DNA of 64,000 bases from Algibacter pectinivorans (GCF_900112595.1 NZ_FOMI01000007.1:14078-78077); one strand, 5' to 3'. Counted from the first letter of the stretch, positions 1 to 8,602 are shown. Translations and numbers: made by a program. The notes: a model not told the origin generated them from the sequence alone.

Positions 1-99
1 AATTTATAAGCCTGTGCTTGTTTGCTTGCTTCTGATTTTCCTTCGGAAAATCGCCGCACACAAACTCCGCACTATCATTATACGAGACCGTTGTAAACC
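1..99. repeat. Right part of cassette-like palindrome A
   Basis: This is the right part of a long imperfect palindrome that recurs at 719-862, 1461-1600 and, in decayed form, about 4510-4656. It holds an 8-bp hairpin with a 3-nt loop (34-41 with 45-52), of the same sequence as the hairpin in copy C. It ends in the string TTATACGAGACCGTT, which recurs at the right end of copy B. The ten bases at 90-99 (GTTGTAAACC) match the reverse complement of 721-730 at 8 of 10 positions, so the gene pair in between is bracketed by complementary ends. Resemblance to integron attC sites is an inference. Confidence 0.5.
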
Positions 100-119
100 A
101 TTTGACAAAACATCACGGA

Positions 120-341
120 ATGAACAATATTGAATATATCAAAGAAGCACGAAAAGGTATCATTGCTAAATATCATTTGAATAAACTAGCAAACTTGAAT
201 AACGAAATTAAGTTTGGCGGACTCGATTTAGAATTAGACCAACTTCTAGCTTTAGCATCTGAATTATTGGACGAAAAAAAACAAGAAGAAAAGGACGAGT
301 TAAACGAAATTAAAAAAGCAAAAAATGCGATTAACTTATGA
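120..341 (+). CDS. Small hypothetical protein, first gene of a two-gene unit
   Basis: I do not recognise this protein of about 73 residues. I prefer the ATG at 120 (MNNIEYIKEARKG) over the in-frame ATG at 102, which lies only a few bases after the palindrome boundary. The C-terminal half is strongly charged, rich in Lys and Glu, and probably helical. There is no signal peptide or membrane segment. Its stop overlaps the ATG of the next gene (ATGA), so the two are probably translationally coupled. Lying between two cassette-like palindromes suggests the pair travels as one unit. Confidence 0.5.
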   Translation: MNNIEYIKEARKGIIAKYHLNKLANLNNEIKFGGLDLELDQLLALASELLDEKKQEEKDELNEIKKAKNAINL

Positions 342-715
342 TTTTGGAATTTAATGAAAGTATTTATTCGAAAATATCTCAAATAACTGGATTGAATTTC
401 AAAGCACAAATTAAAGGTTGCGGAATTGAACTTCAAAAAATTTACGTGATAAGGGATTTAGAAACAGATATTGAAAAGTATTTATTAATTGCTGATAATG
501 AATTAATATATTTTAAAAATACATCTGATTTTATTGAACAATTTTCAATCTTCATTAAGGCAAGTATAGCTTCTTTAGAAAATGAATTTGAAACTATCCA
601 GAATTTTAATGGACATAAAAATCCCAATTCGGACTTTGAAAATTATGATAGAATAGGTCATAATAAATACAAACAAAGTAAGCTATTGGATAAAATTAAT
701 ACGTTTAGGAAATAA
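338..715 (+). CDS. Hypothetical protein, second gene of the unit
   Basis: A 125-residue protein I do not recognise. It has no signal peptide, no membrane segment and no clear motif. It overlaps the previous gene by four bases, so co-translation is likely, and the two products may act together, for example as an immunity or toxin-antitoxin pair; that is only a guess from the coupling and the cassette setting. The gene stops just before the palindrome that starts near 719. Confidence 0.5.
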   Translation: MILEFNESIYSKISQITGLNFKAQIKGCGIELQKIYVIRDLETDIEKYLLIADNELIYFKNTSDFIEQFSIFIKASIASLENEFETIQNFNGHKNPNSDFENYDRIGHNKYKQSKLLDKINTFRK

Positions 716-718
716 AAA

Positions 719-862
719 ACGGTTGGCAACAATGTATAACCGCAATTACGGCGGATTCGACTACGTCCGAATCCACTCGGAATTGCTAAAGCCTGTGTCA
801 AACCGAAAATAATCGCTAACTTAACCCGTAACTGACGTTTATACGAGACCGTTACCCAACAT
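719..862. repeat. Cassette-like palindrome B
   Basis: Imperfect palindrome of about 144 bp between two gene units. Outer arms include ATGTATAAC on the left and TTTATACGAG on the right. A central 7-bp hairpin pairs GGATTCG (753-759) with CGAATCC (768-774). Left boundary GGTTGGCAAC (721-730) complements the start of the unit before it; right boundary GTTACCCAAC (851-860) complements exactly the end of the unit after it (1463-1472). Unit-specific complementarity of this kind is what cassettes that recombine as circles would show. Confidence 0.5.
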
Positions 863-871
863 TTACCAAAA

Positions 872-1471
872 ATGCTACAACAGATTAACATTCAATTTAT
901 TGACAAAATAAAAAAGCCCATAGAAGGCAACCGAATTTTGAATGGGATAATGAATGTTTTAGTAATTATTCTTTTTCCAGTAATTTTGATTGTTGGAATT
1001 ATAATAATGGTGTTTGTTGGAATATTTGCTTTTTTTCAAAGACTCTTTTCTAAACCCGAAACTGAATTGGAATTAGAAACCCTATCACCTGATATTGAGC
1101 GATGGAATATTTTGACAAACTTTAGCGGAATAAATATCTATCAAAAATATGTTAGTGAAATCCGATTTGGACCAGCATATCTGAATTTGAAAAGTGAACC
1201 TAAAATTAAATTTTTAGAGAACAAGTTGTTTGGAGATTGGTTCTTTACTTATTCTAATGGAATTTTACTTCAACAATGGAATTCGACTGAAAAGCCAAAT
1301 ACAAATCTGATTTTTATCGGAATTGACAATCGTGAAGTACAAGTTTTGGAAAAAAATATTCCTTCTGTAAACTGGAAAATTGTAGAAACAAAAGATAAAA
1401 CCTTGGAATTGAATTGTGATACTGGAAAAGAGGTTTTGACTTATAAAATAGAAATAAAAAACGTTGGGTAA
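872..1471 (+). CDS. Membrane-anchored hypothetical protein
   Basis: A 199-residue protein with a long hydrophobic stretch at about residues 24-56 (one long or two short membrane helices), then a soluble domain of about 140 residues rich in beta-type sequence. No family recognised. The stop codon (1469-1471) lies inside the terminal repeat GTTGGGTAAC at 1463-1472, the exact inverted copy of 851-860, so gene and flanks form one compact unit. Function unknown. Confidence 0.55.
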   Translation: MLQQINIQFIDKIKKPIEGNRILNGIMNVLVIILFPVILIVGIIIMVFVGIFAFFQRLFSKPETELELETLSPDIERWNILTNFSGINIYQKYVSEIRFGPAYLNLKSEPKIKFLENKLFGDWFFTYSNGILLQQWNSTEKPNTNLIFIGIDNREVQVLEKNIPSVNWKIVETKDKTLELNCDTGKEVLTYKIEIKNVG

Positions 1472-1600
1472 CAACGTGCATAAAAAAATGCTAAATTAGT
1501 GCTTAAATAAAGTCAGTTGCTTTTTTGTAACGTCTGATTTTCCTGCGGAAAATCCTCGCATACAAAAACGCAACTTTTCATACACAAACACGTTGCCATT
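1461..1600. repeat. Cassette-like palindrome C
   Basis: Third copy of the palindromic spacer. Its left arm AACAACGTGCATAAAA pairs imperfectly with the right arm around CATACACAAACACGTTG (about 1579-1595). The central 8-bp hairpin with a 3-nt loop (1536-1543 with 1547-1554) is the same as in copy A. To its right, from about 1605, comes a sequence that looks like the end of an insertion sequence followed by a broken transposase, so an IS seems to have landed at this boundary. Confidence 0.5.
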
Positions 1601-1644
1601 CATTGTGACCCGTCCTGAATAAAGACTACATAATTTTAAACATT

Positions 1645-2030
1645 ATATACAAAAACAACAAAGTAATTAGACGGTATTCAGAACCTTTTAAACTAAAAAT
1701 TCTTGATGAACTTAGTAAAGGTAAACACACAAAGAGCGAACTTTGTAAACTCTACTCTATTGCGTCTACAACGGTTAATGAGTGGACTAAAAAATATAAT
1801 CGTAAAGACTTAATGAACACCAGAATAAAAGTGGAAACAATAGACGAAATACCACGTGTATTTAAGTTTAAGCAGTTCAAAAGAAAATTAAGCAGCCAAA
1901 ACAACTCCTAATTAAAAAGGATTTAGGTGCTTTAGTGTTAGACTCCTACCTAGAAGTAGTTACAGAACAATTTGGTTATAAATCTGTAACCATATTTTCA
2001 GGACTAGACACTTATATAAAACATAGCTAG
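1645..2030 (+). pseudogene. Broken IS3-type transposase OrfA (HTH)
   Basis: Conceptual translation from 1645 reads KVIRRYSEPFKLKILDEL, then an HTH stretch with KSELCKLYSIAS and TVNEWTKKYNRKDLM. This is the typical N-terminal part of the small transposase subunit of IS3-family elements. The frame meets a stop at 1909-1911. Recognisable OrfA sequence (LIKKDLGALVLDSYLEVV) then resumes in another frame from about 1908 to 1995. No ATG precedes the first part and no OrfB follows. The gene is therefore a dead remnant with at least one frameshift. Confidence 0.7.
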
Positions 2031-2292
2031 CAACTGCCAAACCAAAAGTTCGTTTGTTTTACAAACATTGCAAAATCTGTAATTTGATATTTTAAAAGAA
2101 AAAAATGTAAATTTATCTCTAATAACCATTTAAAATAATTGTTTTTAACAAACAGAAAAGCAAGAAAAGGTCAACCAATTTCAATACAACACAATTTTTA
2201 TTAGTCTGTATTTTATTTATTAAATTCATTGCTTAAAGCAAGTAAAAAAACATATACAAAACTCTGTGTAATCTTTATAAACATTAACAATT
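2031..2292. other. Intergenic, no gene seen
   Basis: AT-rich spacer between the transposase remnant and the DUF1330 gene. I see no coding frame, repeat or clear promoter. Confidence 0.4.
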
Positions 2293-2730
2293 ATGAAAAA
2301 ATATTTGGAGGCAAGCCCCGAATCTGGAAAAAAATTTTATCTGGATTACCTCAATAAAGGAAAAATTGTAATGTTAAACTTATTAAAATTTAACGATATA
2401 GCAGATTATACAAATATAGAAGAACTAAAACCTAAATCGGAAATTTCGGGAGAAGAAGCCTATAACTTGTATATAGAAAATACACTACCCGAATTGAAAA
2501 ATATTGGGTGTAAAATAATTTATTATGGTAAAAGCACAAATTTTTTAATAGGACCAGATTTTGAAAAATGGGATGCAGTTTTATTATTGGAACACCAGTC
2601 AATTGAAAAGTTCATGACGTTTTCACAAAGTAAAGCTTATTTAAATAATGTAGGGCATAGAATGGCAGGATTAGCAGATTCCAGACTTTTACCCACAACA
2701 GAAACACAAAAACAATTAAAAAAGTTATAA
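2293..2730 (+). CDS. DUF1330 domain protein
   Basis: A 145-residue cytoplasmic protein. Features typical of the DUF1330 (ferredoxin-like dimeric alpha/beta barrel) family are MLNLLKF near residue 27, a central GEEAYNLYIENTLPEL helix, WDAVLLLEH, and the ending KAYLNNVGHRMAGLADSRLL. The biochemical role of the family is largely unknown. The gene runs straight into a glyoxalase-family remnant (overlap of a few bases), suggesting a former two-gene operon of small stand-alone enzymes. Family assignment is fairly sure; function is not. Confidence 0.7.
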   Translation: MKKYLEASPESGKKFYLDYLNKGKIVMLNLLKFNDIADYTNIEELKPKSEISGEEAYNLYIENTLPELKNIGCKIIYYGKSTNFLIGPDFEKWDAVLLLEHQSIEKFMTFSQSKAYLNNVGHRMAGLADSRLLPTTETQKQLKKL

Positions 2731-3111
2731 GATTAAATGCTGGAATATTAACTACAAAACTCTCAGAAACAAAGTCGTTTTATAAGGAAAACTTAAGGTG
2801 TAAAATCAAATTCGAAAACGAATTTTATATTTTACTAAAAACACCTAACCAAAAAGATATATTAAGTTTTCTTTTACCAAATCATCCATCGCAACATCCT
2901 TTTTTTCATAAACCTTTTCAAGGAGAAGGAATATACCTAACTATTAAAGTTGACAATGTCGATAAATTATATAAAGAAATAAAAAATAAGGGAGTTGAAA
3001 TAAAGGTGGATAAAAGAGATGAACCTTGGGGGGGGAAGACATTTTGCTATTGCAAACCCAAATGGAGTTGGAATTGATATTGTAAATTATACTCAACCAC
3101 TAAGGAACTAG
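2727..3111 (+). pseudogene. Frameshifted glyoxalase/bleomycin-resistance (VOC) family gene
   Basis: Translation from 2727 gives IRLNAGILTTKLSETKSFY and continues as one VOC domain (GEGIYLTIKVDNVDKLYKEI, then DEPWGG). A run of eight G at 3028-3035 breaks the frame. With seven G it would continue GRHFAIANPNGVGIDIVNY and stop at 3109-3111, the normal end of such proteins. No ATG precedes the first codons: the place where Met is expected is ATA. The two lesions point to a pseudogene, although the homopolymer could also be a sequencing error. Confidence 0.7.
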
Positions 3112-3254
3112 AAAAAATACTTATAGTACTAGCTGTAAGTGAATAATTATTTTCACCTACTTTTGTACATATTTTTAGTATACTGTTCACTTGTTAATTT
3201 AAGTACCAAACCACCCAAACACCCGTAACAGATAGCATTGCGAGTCAATACGAA

Positions 3255-3842
3255 ATGAGAGTAAATAAAGAAGAAATTATAAATCGAATTAGTGAAACAT
3301 ATTCAAAATTAACTTTTGAATGTCAACAAAAACTAGCAAACAAATCTAAAGTTTTAGTTCTACCAAAAGGAGAAACACTTGTACGTCAAGGACAATATTC
3401 TGATAAAACATTTTTTATTTTTAATGGCTGTGCAAGGGCTTACTATTTGAAAGATGGAAAAGATATTTCAGACTGGTTTGCTTTTGAAAATGATTTTATT
3501 AGCTCTATAAATAGCTTTTTTCTCAATATTCCAAGTCCACATTTTATAGAATTACTAGAAAACACGGTACTTTTGGAGATATCAAGAAAAGATATAGAAA
3601 AATTATCTGATGATTTTCATGATTTTGAACGTTTAAGTAAAATAGTAGTTACAAAAACAATGCTACAACAACATGAAAGAATTTCGTCCATGCAATTCCA
3701 TAAAGCAGAACAGAAATACGCCAATATATTATCCATTCGACCAGATATTACTCAAAGAGTACCACTAACACATATCGCTTCTTATATTGGAATTACCCTC
3801 GAAACACTAAGCAGAATAAGGAATTTAAAAAACCGAACTTGA
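3255..3842 (+). CDS. Crp/Fnr family transcriptional regulator
   Basis: A 195-residue regulator. The N-terminal part (about 30-115) is a cyclic-nucleotide-binding-type beta roll (LPKGETLVRQGQYSDKTFFIF, GCARAYYLKDGKD). A dimerisation helix follows (about 120-150) and then a C-terminal winged HTH (LTHIASYIGITLETLSRIRN). The typical cAMP phosphate-binding Arg/Ser pattern is not evident, as is usual in Bacteroidota homologues whose ligands are unknown. It is followed after 53 bases by a membrane protein gene on the same strand, its likely target or partner. Confidence 0.85.
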   Translation: MRVNKEEIINRISETYSKLTFECQQKLANKSKVLVLPKGETLVRQGQYSDKTFFIFNGCARAYYLKDGKDISDWFAFENDFISSINSFFLNIPSPHFIELLENTVLLEISRKDIEKLSDDFHDFERLSKIVVTKTMLQQHERISSMQFHKAEQKYANILSIRPDITQRVPLTHIASYIGITLETLSRIRNLKNRT

Positions 3843-3895
3843 TATAAATCAAATGACAACTTAGTTATTAAGTTGATTTTTGTAAAAAAAAAAAA

Positions 3896-4507
3896 ATGAA
3901 ACGAATACATTATTACGCTGCAATTATAACTTCAATTTTTGTTGGATTACACTTATTTAATCATTTTTACAGCCTTTTTGGTTCAAATGCTCATATTGAA
4001 TTAATGCATATCCTAAGAATTATTTATAGAAATGTAATTGCCGAAATTATATTACTTTTCGCGATTGTAATTCAAATTATTTCGGGAATAAAATTATTTA
4101 TACAAAAAAGGAAAACTTTATCAGGTTTTTTTGAAAGATTACAGATTTGGACTGGACTTTACCTTGCATTTTTCTTCTTAATTCATTTAGGAGCAGTTTT
4201 ATCTGGCAGATTAATTCTTAATCTAGATACTAACTTTTATTTTGGTGTTGCAGGACTAAATGTATTTCCATTAAATTTGTTTTTTATTCCATATTACAGT
4301 CTTGCAATAATTTCTTTTTTCGGACATATATCGGCTGTTCATTCAAAAAAAATAAAAAGTAGAGTACTTGGAATAGAACCCATTAAGCAATCTTATGGCA
4401 TTCTAATAATAGGAATAATATCTACTCTTATTATACTATACGGATTGACAAATAGATTTGATGGAGTAGAAATACCAAAAGAATACGATATAATGATAGG
4501 GCAATAA
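3896..4507 (+). CDS. Multi-pass membrane protein of unknown function
   Basis: A 203-residue integral membrane protein with about five helices (near residues 5-25, 40-65, 83-105, 122-145 and 165-185). Histidines in or near the helices (HLFNHF near 19-24, one near 96, another near 143) recall cytochrome b or succinate dehydrogenase anchor proteins, but I cannot assign it. It lies 53 bases after the Crp/Fnr regulator gene and is probably co-transcribed with it. Confidence 0.55.
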   Translation: MKRIHYYAAIITSIFVGLHLFNHFYSLFGSNAHIELMHILRIIYRNVIAEIILLFAIVIQIISGIKLFIQKRKTLSGFFERLQIWTGLYLAFFFLIHLGAVLSGRLILNLDTNFYFGVAGLNVFPLNLFFIPYYSLAIISFFGHISAVHSKKIKSRVLGIEPIKQSYGILIIGIISTLIILYGLTNRFDGVEIPKEYDIMIGQ

Positions 4508-4509
4508 AA

Positions 4510-4695
4510 AACAAACACCCAGTAAAGGCTATAAATAATTGCTTATTCTGGACTACTTTTCTATAAATCCTAAATATTTTTTGGTTAAATGAGTAATTAA
4601 TTGTTAAGTTAAAACTAAACAACATCATTTCCATTATACAAATTCCGTTAGCAAACATTTTGCCCCTCCCGACTAAAAGCTACATAATTTATAAG
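4510..4695. repeat. Decayed cassette-like palindrome D followed by an IS-end-like sequence
   Basis: The string at 4631-4656 (CCATTATACAAATTCCGTTA and following) resembles the right ends of palindromes A and B. The next bases, about 4645-4692, match 1591-1638 at roughly three quarters of positions, including the shared string CTACATAATTT. The same junction of palindrome end plus IS-end-like sequence therefore occurs twice, bracketing the 1.6-4.6 kb segment. Confidence 0.4.
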
Positions 4696-5156
4696 GGAAC
4701 ACTATAGTCATGTTTTATAACCCCCATAACAAATGTACTATGCGCACTACCAACGTTTTTAATTGAACCTAACTCATTAAGAACAAAATCTTGATAATGT
4801 TTCATATCTCTAACCATCACTTTTAATCTAAAATCATAATCTCCCGAAATATTATAGCATTCACATACATATTTAGAAAACATAATCTCTTGCACAAATT
4901 GATGACCTATTTCTTTAGTATGCTCCTTTAGCGTAATGTCACAAAAAACAATAAGTCCCTTTCCTACTTTTTCAGCTTCCACCAATGCTACATATTTTTT
5001 GATTACTCCAGTCTTTTCCAAACGTTTGATTCTTTCATAAACAGGAGTTGAAGACAGATTCACCTTTATTGCAATTTCTTTTGTGGTTAATTTTCCGTTT
5101 TGCTGAAGTAGCTCTAGTAACCTTAAATCAATTGGATCTAAATTCTGCATAGTCAA
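4689..5156 (-). CDS. Lrp/AsnC family transcriptional regulator
   Basis: A 155-residue protein with an N-terminal winged HTH (LDPIDLRLLELLQQNGKLTT, then IAIKVNLSSTPVYERIKRLE; about residues 5-60) and a C-terminal RAM ligand-binding domain (about 70-150, including GDYDFRLKVMVRDM). Family members bind amino acids and form octamers. It is divergent from the MesX/MesD methionine synthase operon, sharing a 197-bp intergenic region, so control of that operon by methionine or another amino acid is a reasonable inference. Confidence 0.9.
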   Translation of the reverse strand: MTMQNLDPIDLRLLELLQQNGKLTTKEIAIKVNLSSTPVYERIKRLEKTGVIKKYVALVEAEKVGKGLIVFCDITLKEHTKEIGHQFVQEIMFSKYVCECYNISGDYDFRLKVMVRDMKHYQDFVLNELGSIKNVGSAHSTFVMGVIKHDYSVPL

Positions 5157-5353
5157 ATTTTCTTTTTACTAATTAAATAAGCACAAATAAAAGACATTTT
5201 ATCTACAAATACCTAGCATAAAGATAATTACTCTTATTTTATAACAAAAAATAATTAATACATCTATTATTGTAATATTTGCAAGTAATAAAATCCAAAT
5301 AAAAAAATAAAAACAGTCATCTAAAAACCTTCAAAATAATAGAAAAGAACGAT

Positions 5354-6352
5354 ATGAAAAACACTCAAGCCTCCATCATGAACAATATAAAATTCAAAAT
5401 AAAAAGCACGTATTTCGATGAGCAATACATACCGTCAACAAGCACACGTATCACAACCAACTTTGCCAACTTAGCAAGAGGAAAAGGTCGTCAAGAAAAC
5501 GTACGTAATACAATTAACATGATAAATAATCGATTCAACACATTAGCAAATTGGGATAATCCCAACAACACTAGATATTCGGTTAAATTAGAAATTATTT
5601 CCGTGGACTTAGAAGTCGATGGTAGTGGTACAACATTTCCGTTAATAGAAGTTTTAAAAACGCATATTATAGACCATGAAGCAGATAAACAAATTGAAGG
5701 CATTGTTGGAAATAATTTTTCCTCATACGTACGAGATTATGATTTTAACGTGCTGCTTTTAGAACATAACAAAGGGAAAGACAACTTTAGCACTCCAGGT
5801 AATTTTGGTGATTTACATGGTACACTTTTTAAATCTTTTGTAAGCTCGAATATTTACAAAAAACACTTCAACAAACCTCCTGTTATATGCTTAAGCATAT
5901 CCCACAACAAGACGTATTATCGTACAGGAAACTATCACACGATATTGGGCTTTGAATACCAACCCAACAAATCCTCTTTAACAGTGCAATACTTTAAAAA
6001 AATGGGGTTACAGGTTCGTTATTTTATGCCACTAAATAGTGTTGCTCCATTAGCATTTTATTTCTTTGGCGATTTACTAACCGATTATACAAATCTTGAA
6101 TTAATTAGTACCATTAGTACAATGGAAACATTCCAAAAAATTTATAGACCAGAAATTTATAATGCCAATTCCATAGCTGGACAATATTACAAACCTAGTT
6201 TAAAAAATCAGGACCATTCAATAACCAAAATAATATACGACAGAGAAGAACGAACCCAACTGGGAATAGAACAAGGTAAATTTGCAGAAAAACATTTTAT
6301 TAAACCTTACAAAAGTACCTTACAACAATGGTGTACTAATTTCACTCTTTAA
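5354..6352 (+). CDS. mesX: DUF1852 protein, MesX-like partner of methionine synthase
   Basis: A 332-residue soluble protein of the DUF1852 family. In bacteria this family is encoded beside a short MetE-like enzyme; genetic work on folate-independent methionine synthases named it MesX and found it needed, together with oxygen, for MesD activity. That comes from knowledge of the family, not from this sequence. The stop lies 29 bases before the mesD start. A near-consensus -7 box, TAATATTTG at 5273-5281, is a possible promoter. The start at 5354 could instead be the ATG 24 bases later (MNNIKFKIKS). Confidence 0.8.
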   Translation: MKNTQASIMNNIKFKIKSTYFDEQYIPSTSTRITTNFANLARGKGRQENVRNTINMINNRFNTLANWDNPNNTRYSVKLEIISVDLEVDGSGTTFPLIEVLKTHIIDHEADKQIEGIVGNNFSSYVRDYDFNVLLLEHNKGKDNFSTPGNFGDLHGTLFKSFVSSNIYKKHFNKPPVICLSISHNKTYYRTGNYHTILGFEYQPNKSSLTVQYFKKMGLQVRYFMPLNSVAPLAFYFFGDLLTDYTNLELISTISTMETFQKIYRPEIYNANSIAGQYYKPSLKNQDHSITKIIYDREERTQLGIEQGKFAEKHFIKPYKSTLQQWCTNFTL

Positions 6353-6381
6353 TAAAAACTACAAATTAAAATTATCTTGAC

Positions 6382-7410
6382 ATGAAAAAATTACTACCAA
6401 TCTCGACTGTTGGAAGTTTACCAAAACCCACTTGGCTTTCCACACCTCAAAAATTATGGTCTCCTTGGAAATTAGAAGGTGATCAACTTATTGAAGGAAA
6501 ACAAGATGCCTTGCGCCTTTGTTTACACGAACAACAATTGGCTGGGGTTGATATAATAAGTGATGGCGAGCAAACACGGCAACACTTTGTTACAACTTTT
6601 ATCGAACATTTAAATGGTGTAGACTTTAAAAACCGTAAAACGGTAAGAATTCGTAACCGATATGATGCAAGTGTCCCAATGGTGATAGGCGAAATTACGC
6701 GCCAAAAATCAATTTTTGTTGATGACGCCAAATTTTTACGCAAACAAACCAATAAACCTATAAAATGGGCATTACCAGGACCAATGACGATGGTCGACAC
6801 TTTATACGATAACTATTATAAAAGTCGAGAAAAACTAGCATGGGAATTTGCCAAAGTTCTCAACGAAGAAGCAAAAGCACTTCAAGATGCAGGGGTAGAC
6901 ATTATCCAATTTGATGAACCAGCTTTTAACGTTTTTTTTAACGAGGTAAACGATTGGGGTATGGCAACATTAGAAAGAGCTATAGATGGTTTAAACTGTG
7001 AAACTGCGATACATATTTGCTACGGTTATGGAATAAAAGCAAATAATGATTGGAAAAAAACACTAGGATCAGAGTGGCGCCAATATGAAGAAATTTTTCC
7101 AAAAATTCAAAACTCTAATATAAATATGGTGTCATTAGAGTGCCATAACTCGCGTGTACCTTTTAATTTAATGGAACTAATTCGCGGTAAAAAAATAATG
7201 GTAGGAGCAATTGATGTCGCAAATAACAGAATCGAAACTCCTGATGAAGTAGCAAACACCCTTCGTAAAGCTCTTGAATTTGTAGAAATCCAAAACCTTT
7301 ATCCTAGTACAAATTGTGGTATGGCTCCTTTACCACGAAACTTAGCAAGAGGTAAGTTAAGCGCTTTAAGCGCTGGGGCAAACATTATACGCAAAGAACT
7401 TGGAGTTTAG
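6382..7410 (+). CDS. mesD: MetE-like core methionine synthase, MesD type
   Basis: A 342-residue enzyme corresponding to the C-terminal catalytic barrel of cobalamin-independent methionine synthase (MetE) without its N-terminal half. Visible are ISTVGSLPKPTWL at the start, the ISDGEQTR motif, the zinc-site HICYGYG with a later conserved TNCGMAPL, and IIQFDEPAF. It should methylate homocysteine using a donor other than folate, with MesX as partner. It is the second gene of the operon and is followed by a strong terminator at 7486-7515. Confidence 0.85.
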   Translation: MKKLLPISTVGSLPKPTWLSTPQKLWSPWKLEGDQLIEGKQDALRLCLHEQQLAGVDIISDGEQTRQHFVTTFIEHLNGVDFKNRKTVRIRNRYDASVPMVIGEITRQKSIFVDDAKFLRKQTNKPIKWALPGPMTMVDTLYDNYYKSREKLAWEFAKVLNEEAKALQDAGVDIIQFDEPAFNVFFNEVNDWGMATLERAIDGLNCETAIHICYGYGIKANNDWKKTLGSEWRQYEEIFPKIQNSNINMVSLECHNSRVPFNLMELIRGKKIMVGAIDVANNRIETPDEVANTLRKALEFVEIQNLYPSTNCGMAPLPRNLARGKLSALSAGANIIRKELGV

Positions 7411-7485
7411 TTATTACCCATGCATTATCAAATCAGTTTTTATATTTAAAACTTAAGATAGCATATTAATAACTCTGTAAGTCAC

Positions 7486-7520
7486 AAAAAACTTGAGGCA
7501 AGCCTCAAGTTTTTTACTTT
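7486..7520 (+). terminator. Terminator of the mesX-mesD operon
   Basis: Perfect 14-bp stem (7486-7499 with 7502-7515) containing CTTGAGGC/GCCTCAAG and ending in a T run. It lies 75 bases after the mesD stop. Confidence 0.85.
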
Positions 7521-7942
7521 TAAAATAGCACTTGTTAATAAAAAATAAAGTTTATTAAATTTTAACTATTATAAACACTTTTACAGGTAATTTAAAACTA
7601 GAGTCTTAAAAATGCGACTAGTACCACTAGTAAAAAAGCATAAATACATTTTAGGCGGCCTAACATAGTATATCTAGCAAACCACAACTATTCATTTACC
7701 CTTATTCTTATTTCTAAACGAAAGTATTATGGAGTGACTGGTATTAAAAACTACTCTTTTACTAACCTATTAAAGCAAATTTTACGTCTTACAACTTTAT
7801 ACCAATAAATAACAAAACTGCCCTCTAACACTATTCTAGCTTCTAGATAACCTTAGTCTACATTAAAAAAAAATCGGCCTCTTTTAAAGGTATTGCCTTA
7901 AAAAATAAAACTCCAAGTCAATACTCTAAAACCTATATCCCC
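7521..7942. other. Intergenic region, nothing recognised
   Basis: About 420 bp between the mesD terminator and the ankyrin gene end. There is no convincing coding frame on either strand. The segment is AT-rich without clear repeats and may be decayed sequence. Confidence 0.4.
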
Positions 7943-8413
7943 CTATTTTAAAAGTAAAATTAGTTCTTTGAACCCTTTTTCTTGAGCATAATCTAAAGCT
8001 GATTTTCCTTGAAAATCCTTAATCGTTTTATCTGCCTGATGCTCTAACAGTAATTTTACGCTTTCAATTTTATTGTATTGCGTCGCAAACGACAACGCTG
8101 TAGTTCCGTTAATATTTACTTCATTTACATCCGCGCCATGTTCAATTAAATAATTAGCAAATCCTATATTGCCTTTAAAACTTACTCCAATTAAAGCCGT
8201 ATTACCCGAGGCGTCTTTGGCATTTATGGGTGCATTATGCGCTATTAATAATTTGGTTGCCGCTTCGTTATCAAAGTAAGTTGCCAGAATTAATGGTGTA
8301 AACCCACGTTCGTCCTTGGCTTCTGCTAATTTAGGGTTAGTATCCAACAAGGCCTTTAAAACGCTGGTTTGTCTGTTTTTTATACTCTCAAAAAGACTAT
8401 CTATGTTTTCCAT
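7943..8413 (-). CDS. Ankyrin-repeat protein beside catalase
   Basis: A 156-residue protein made of about four ankyrin repeats (GFTPLILATYFDNEAATKLL, GNTALIGVSFKGNIGFANYL, GTTALSFATQYNKIESVKLL, GKSALDYAQEKGFKELILLL). It has no signal peptide. It lies 242 bases downstream of katG on the same strand. Ankyrin proteins next to catalase genes are known elsewhere (for example AnkB of Pseudomonas, which supports catalase activity), so a helper role for KatG is plausible. A katG terminator in between suggests partly separate transcription. Confidence 0.8.
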   Translation of the reverse strand: MENIDSLFESIKNRQTSVLKALLDTNPKLAEAKDERGFTPLILATYFDNEAATKLLIAHNAPINAKDASGNTALIGVSFKGNIGFANYLIEHGADVNEVNINGTTALSFATQYNKIESVKLLLEHQADKTIKDFQGKSALDYAQEKGFKELILLLK

Positions 8414-8602
8414 GTTTTTAATTGTATTATACCTGTTTTTCTATTTATGTTAATTAGTTACGCTGTGTCAGTTCGAGTGGTTTTTTTATTAAAAAATTGT
8501 ATCGAGAACCAGTAAAACTCGTATTTAAGTTATAGCGCCTACTCGTTTTTTAAAGCATAACATTAAAATGCAAAACGGGATTATTTTTATTTCAATGCAA
8601 TA

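Noticed and set aside
1-1600. Classical integron attC sites
   Set aside because: The boundary strings do not fit GTTRRRY/RYYYAAC consistently and no IntI gene is present in the window; only a cassette-like resemblance is claimed.
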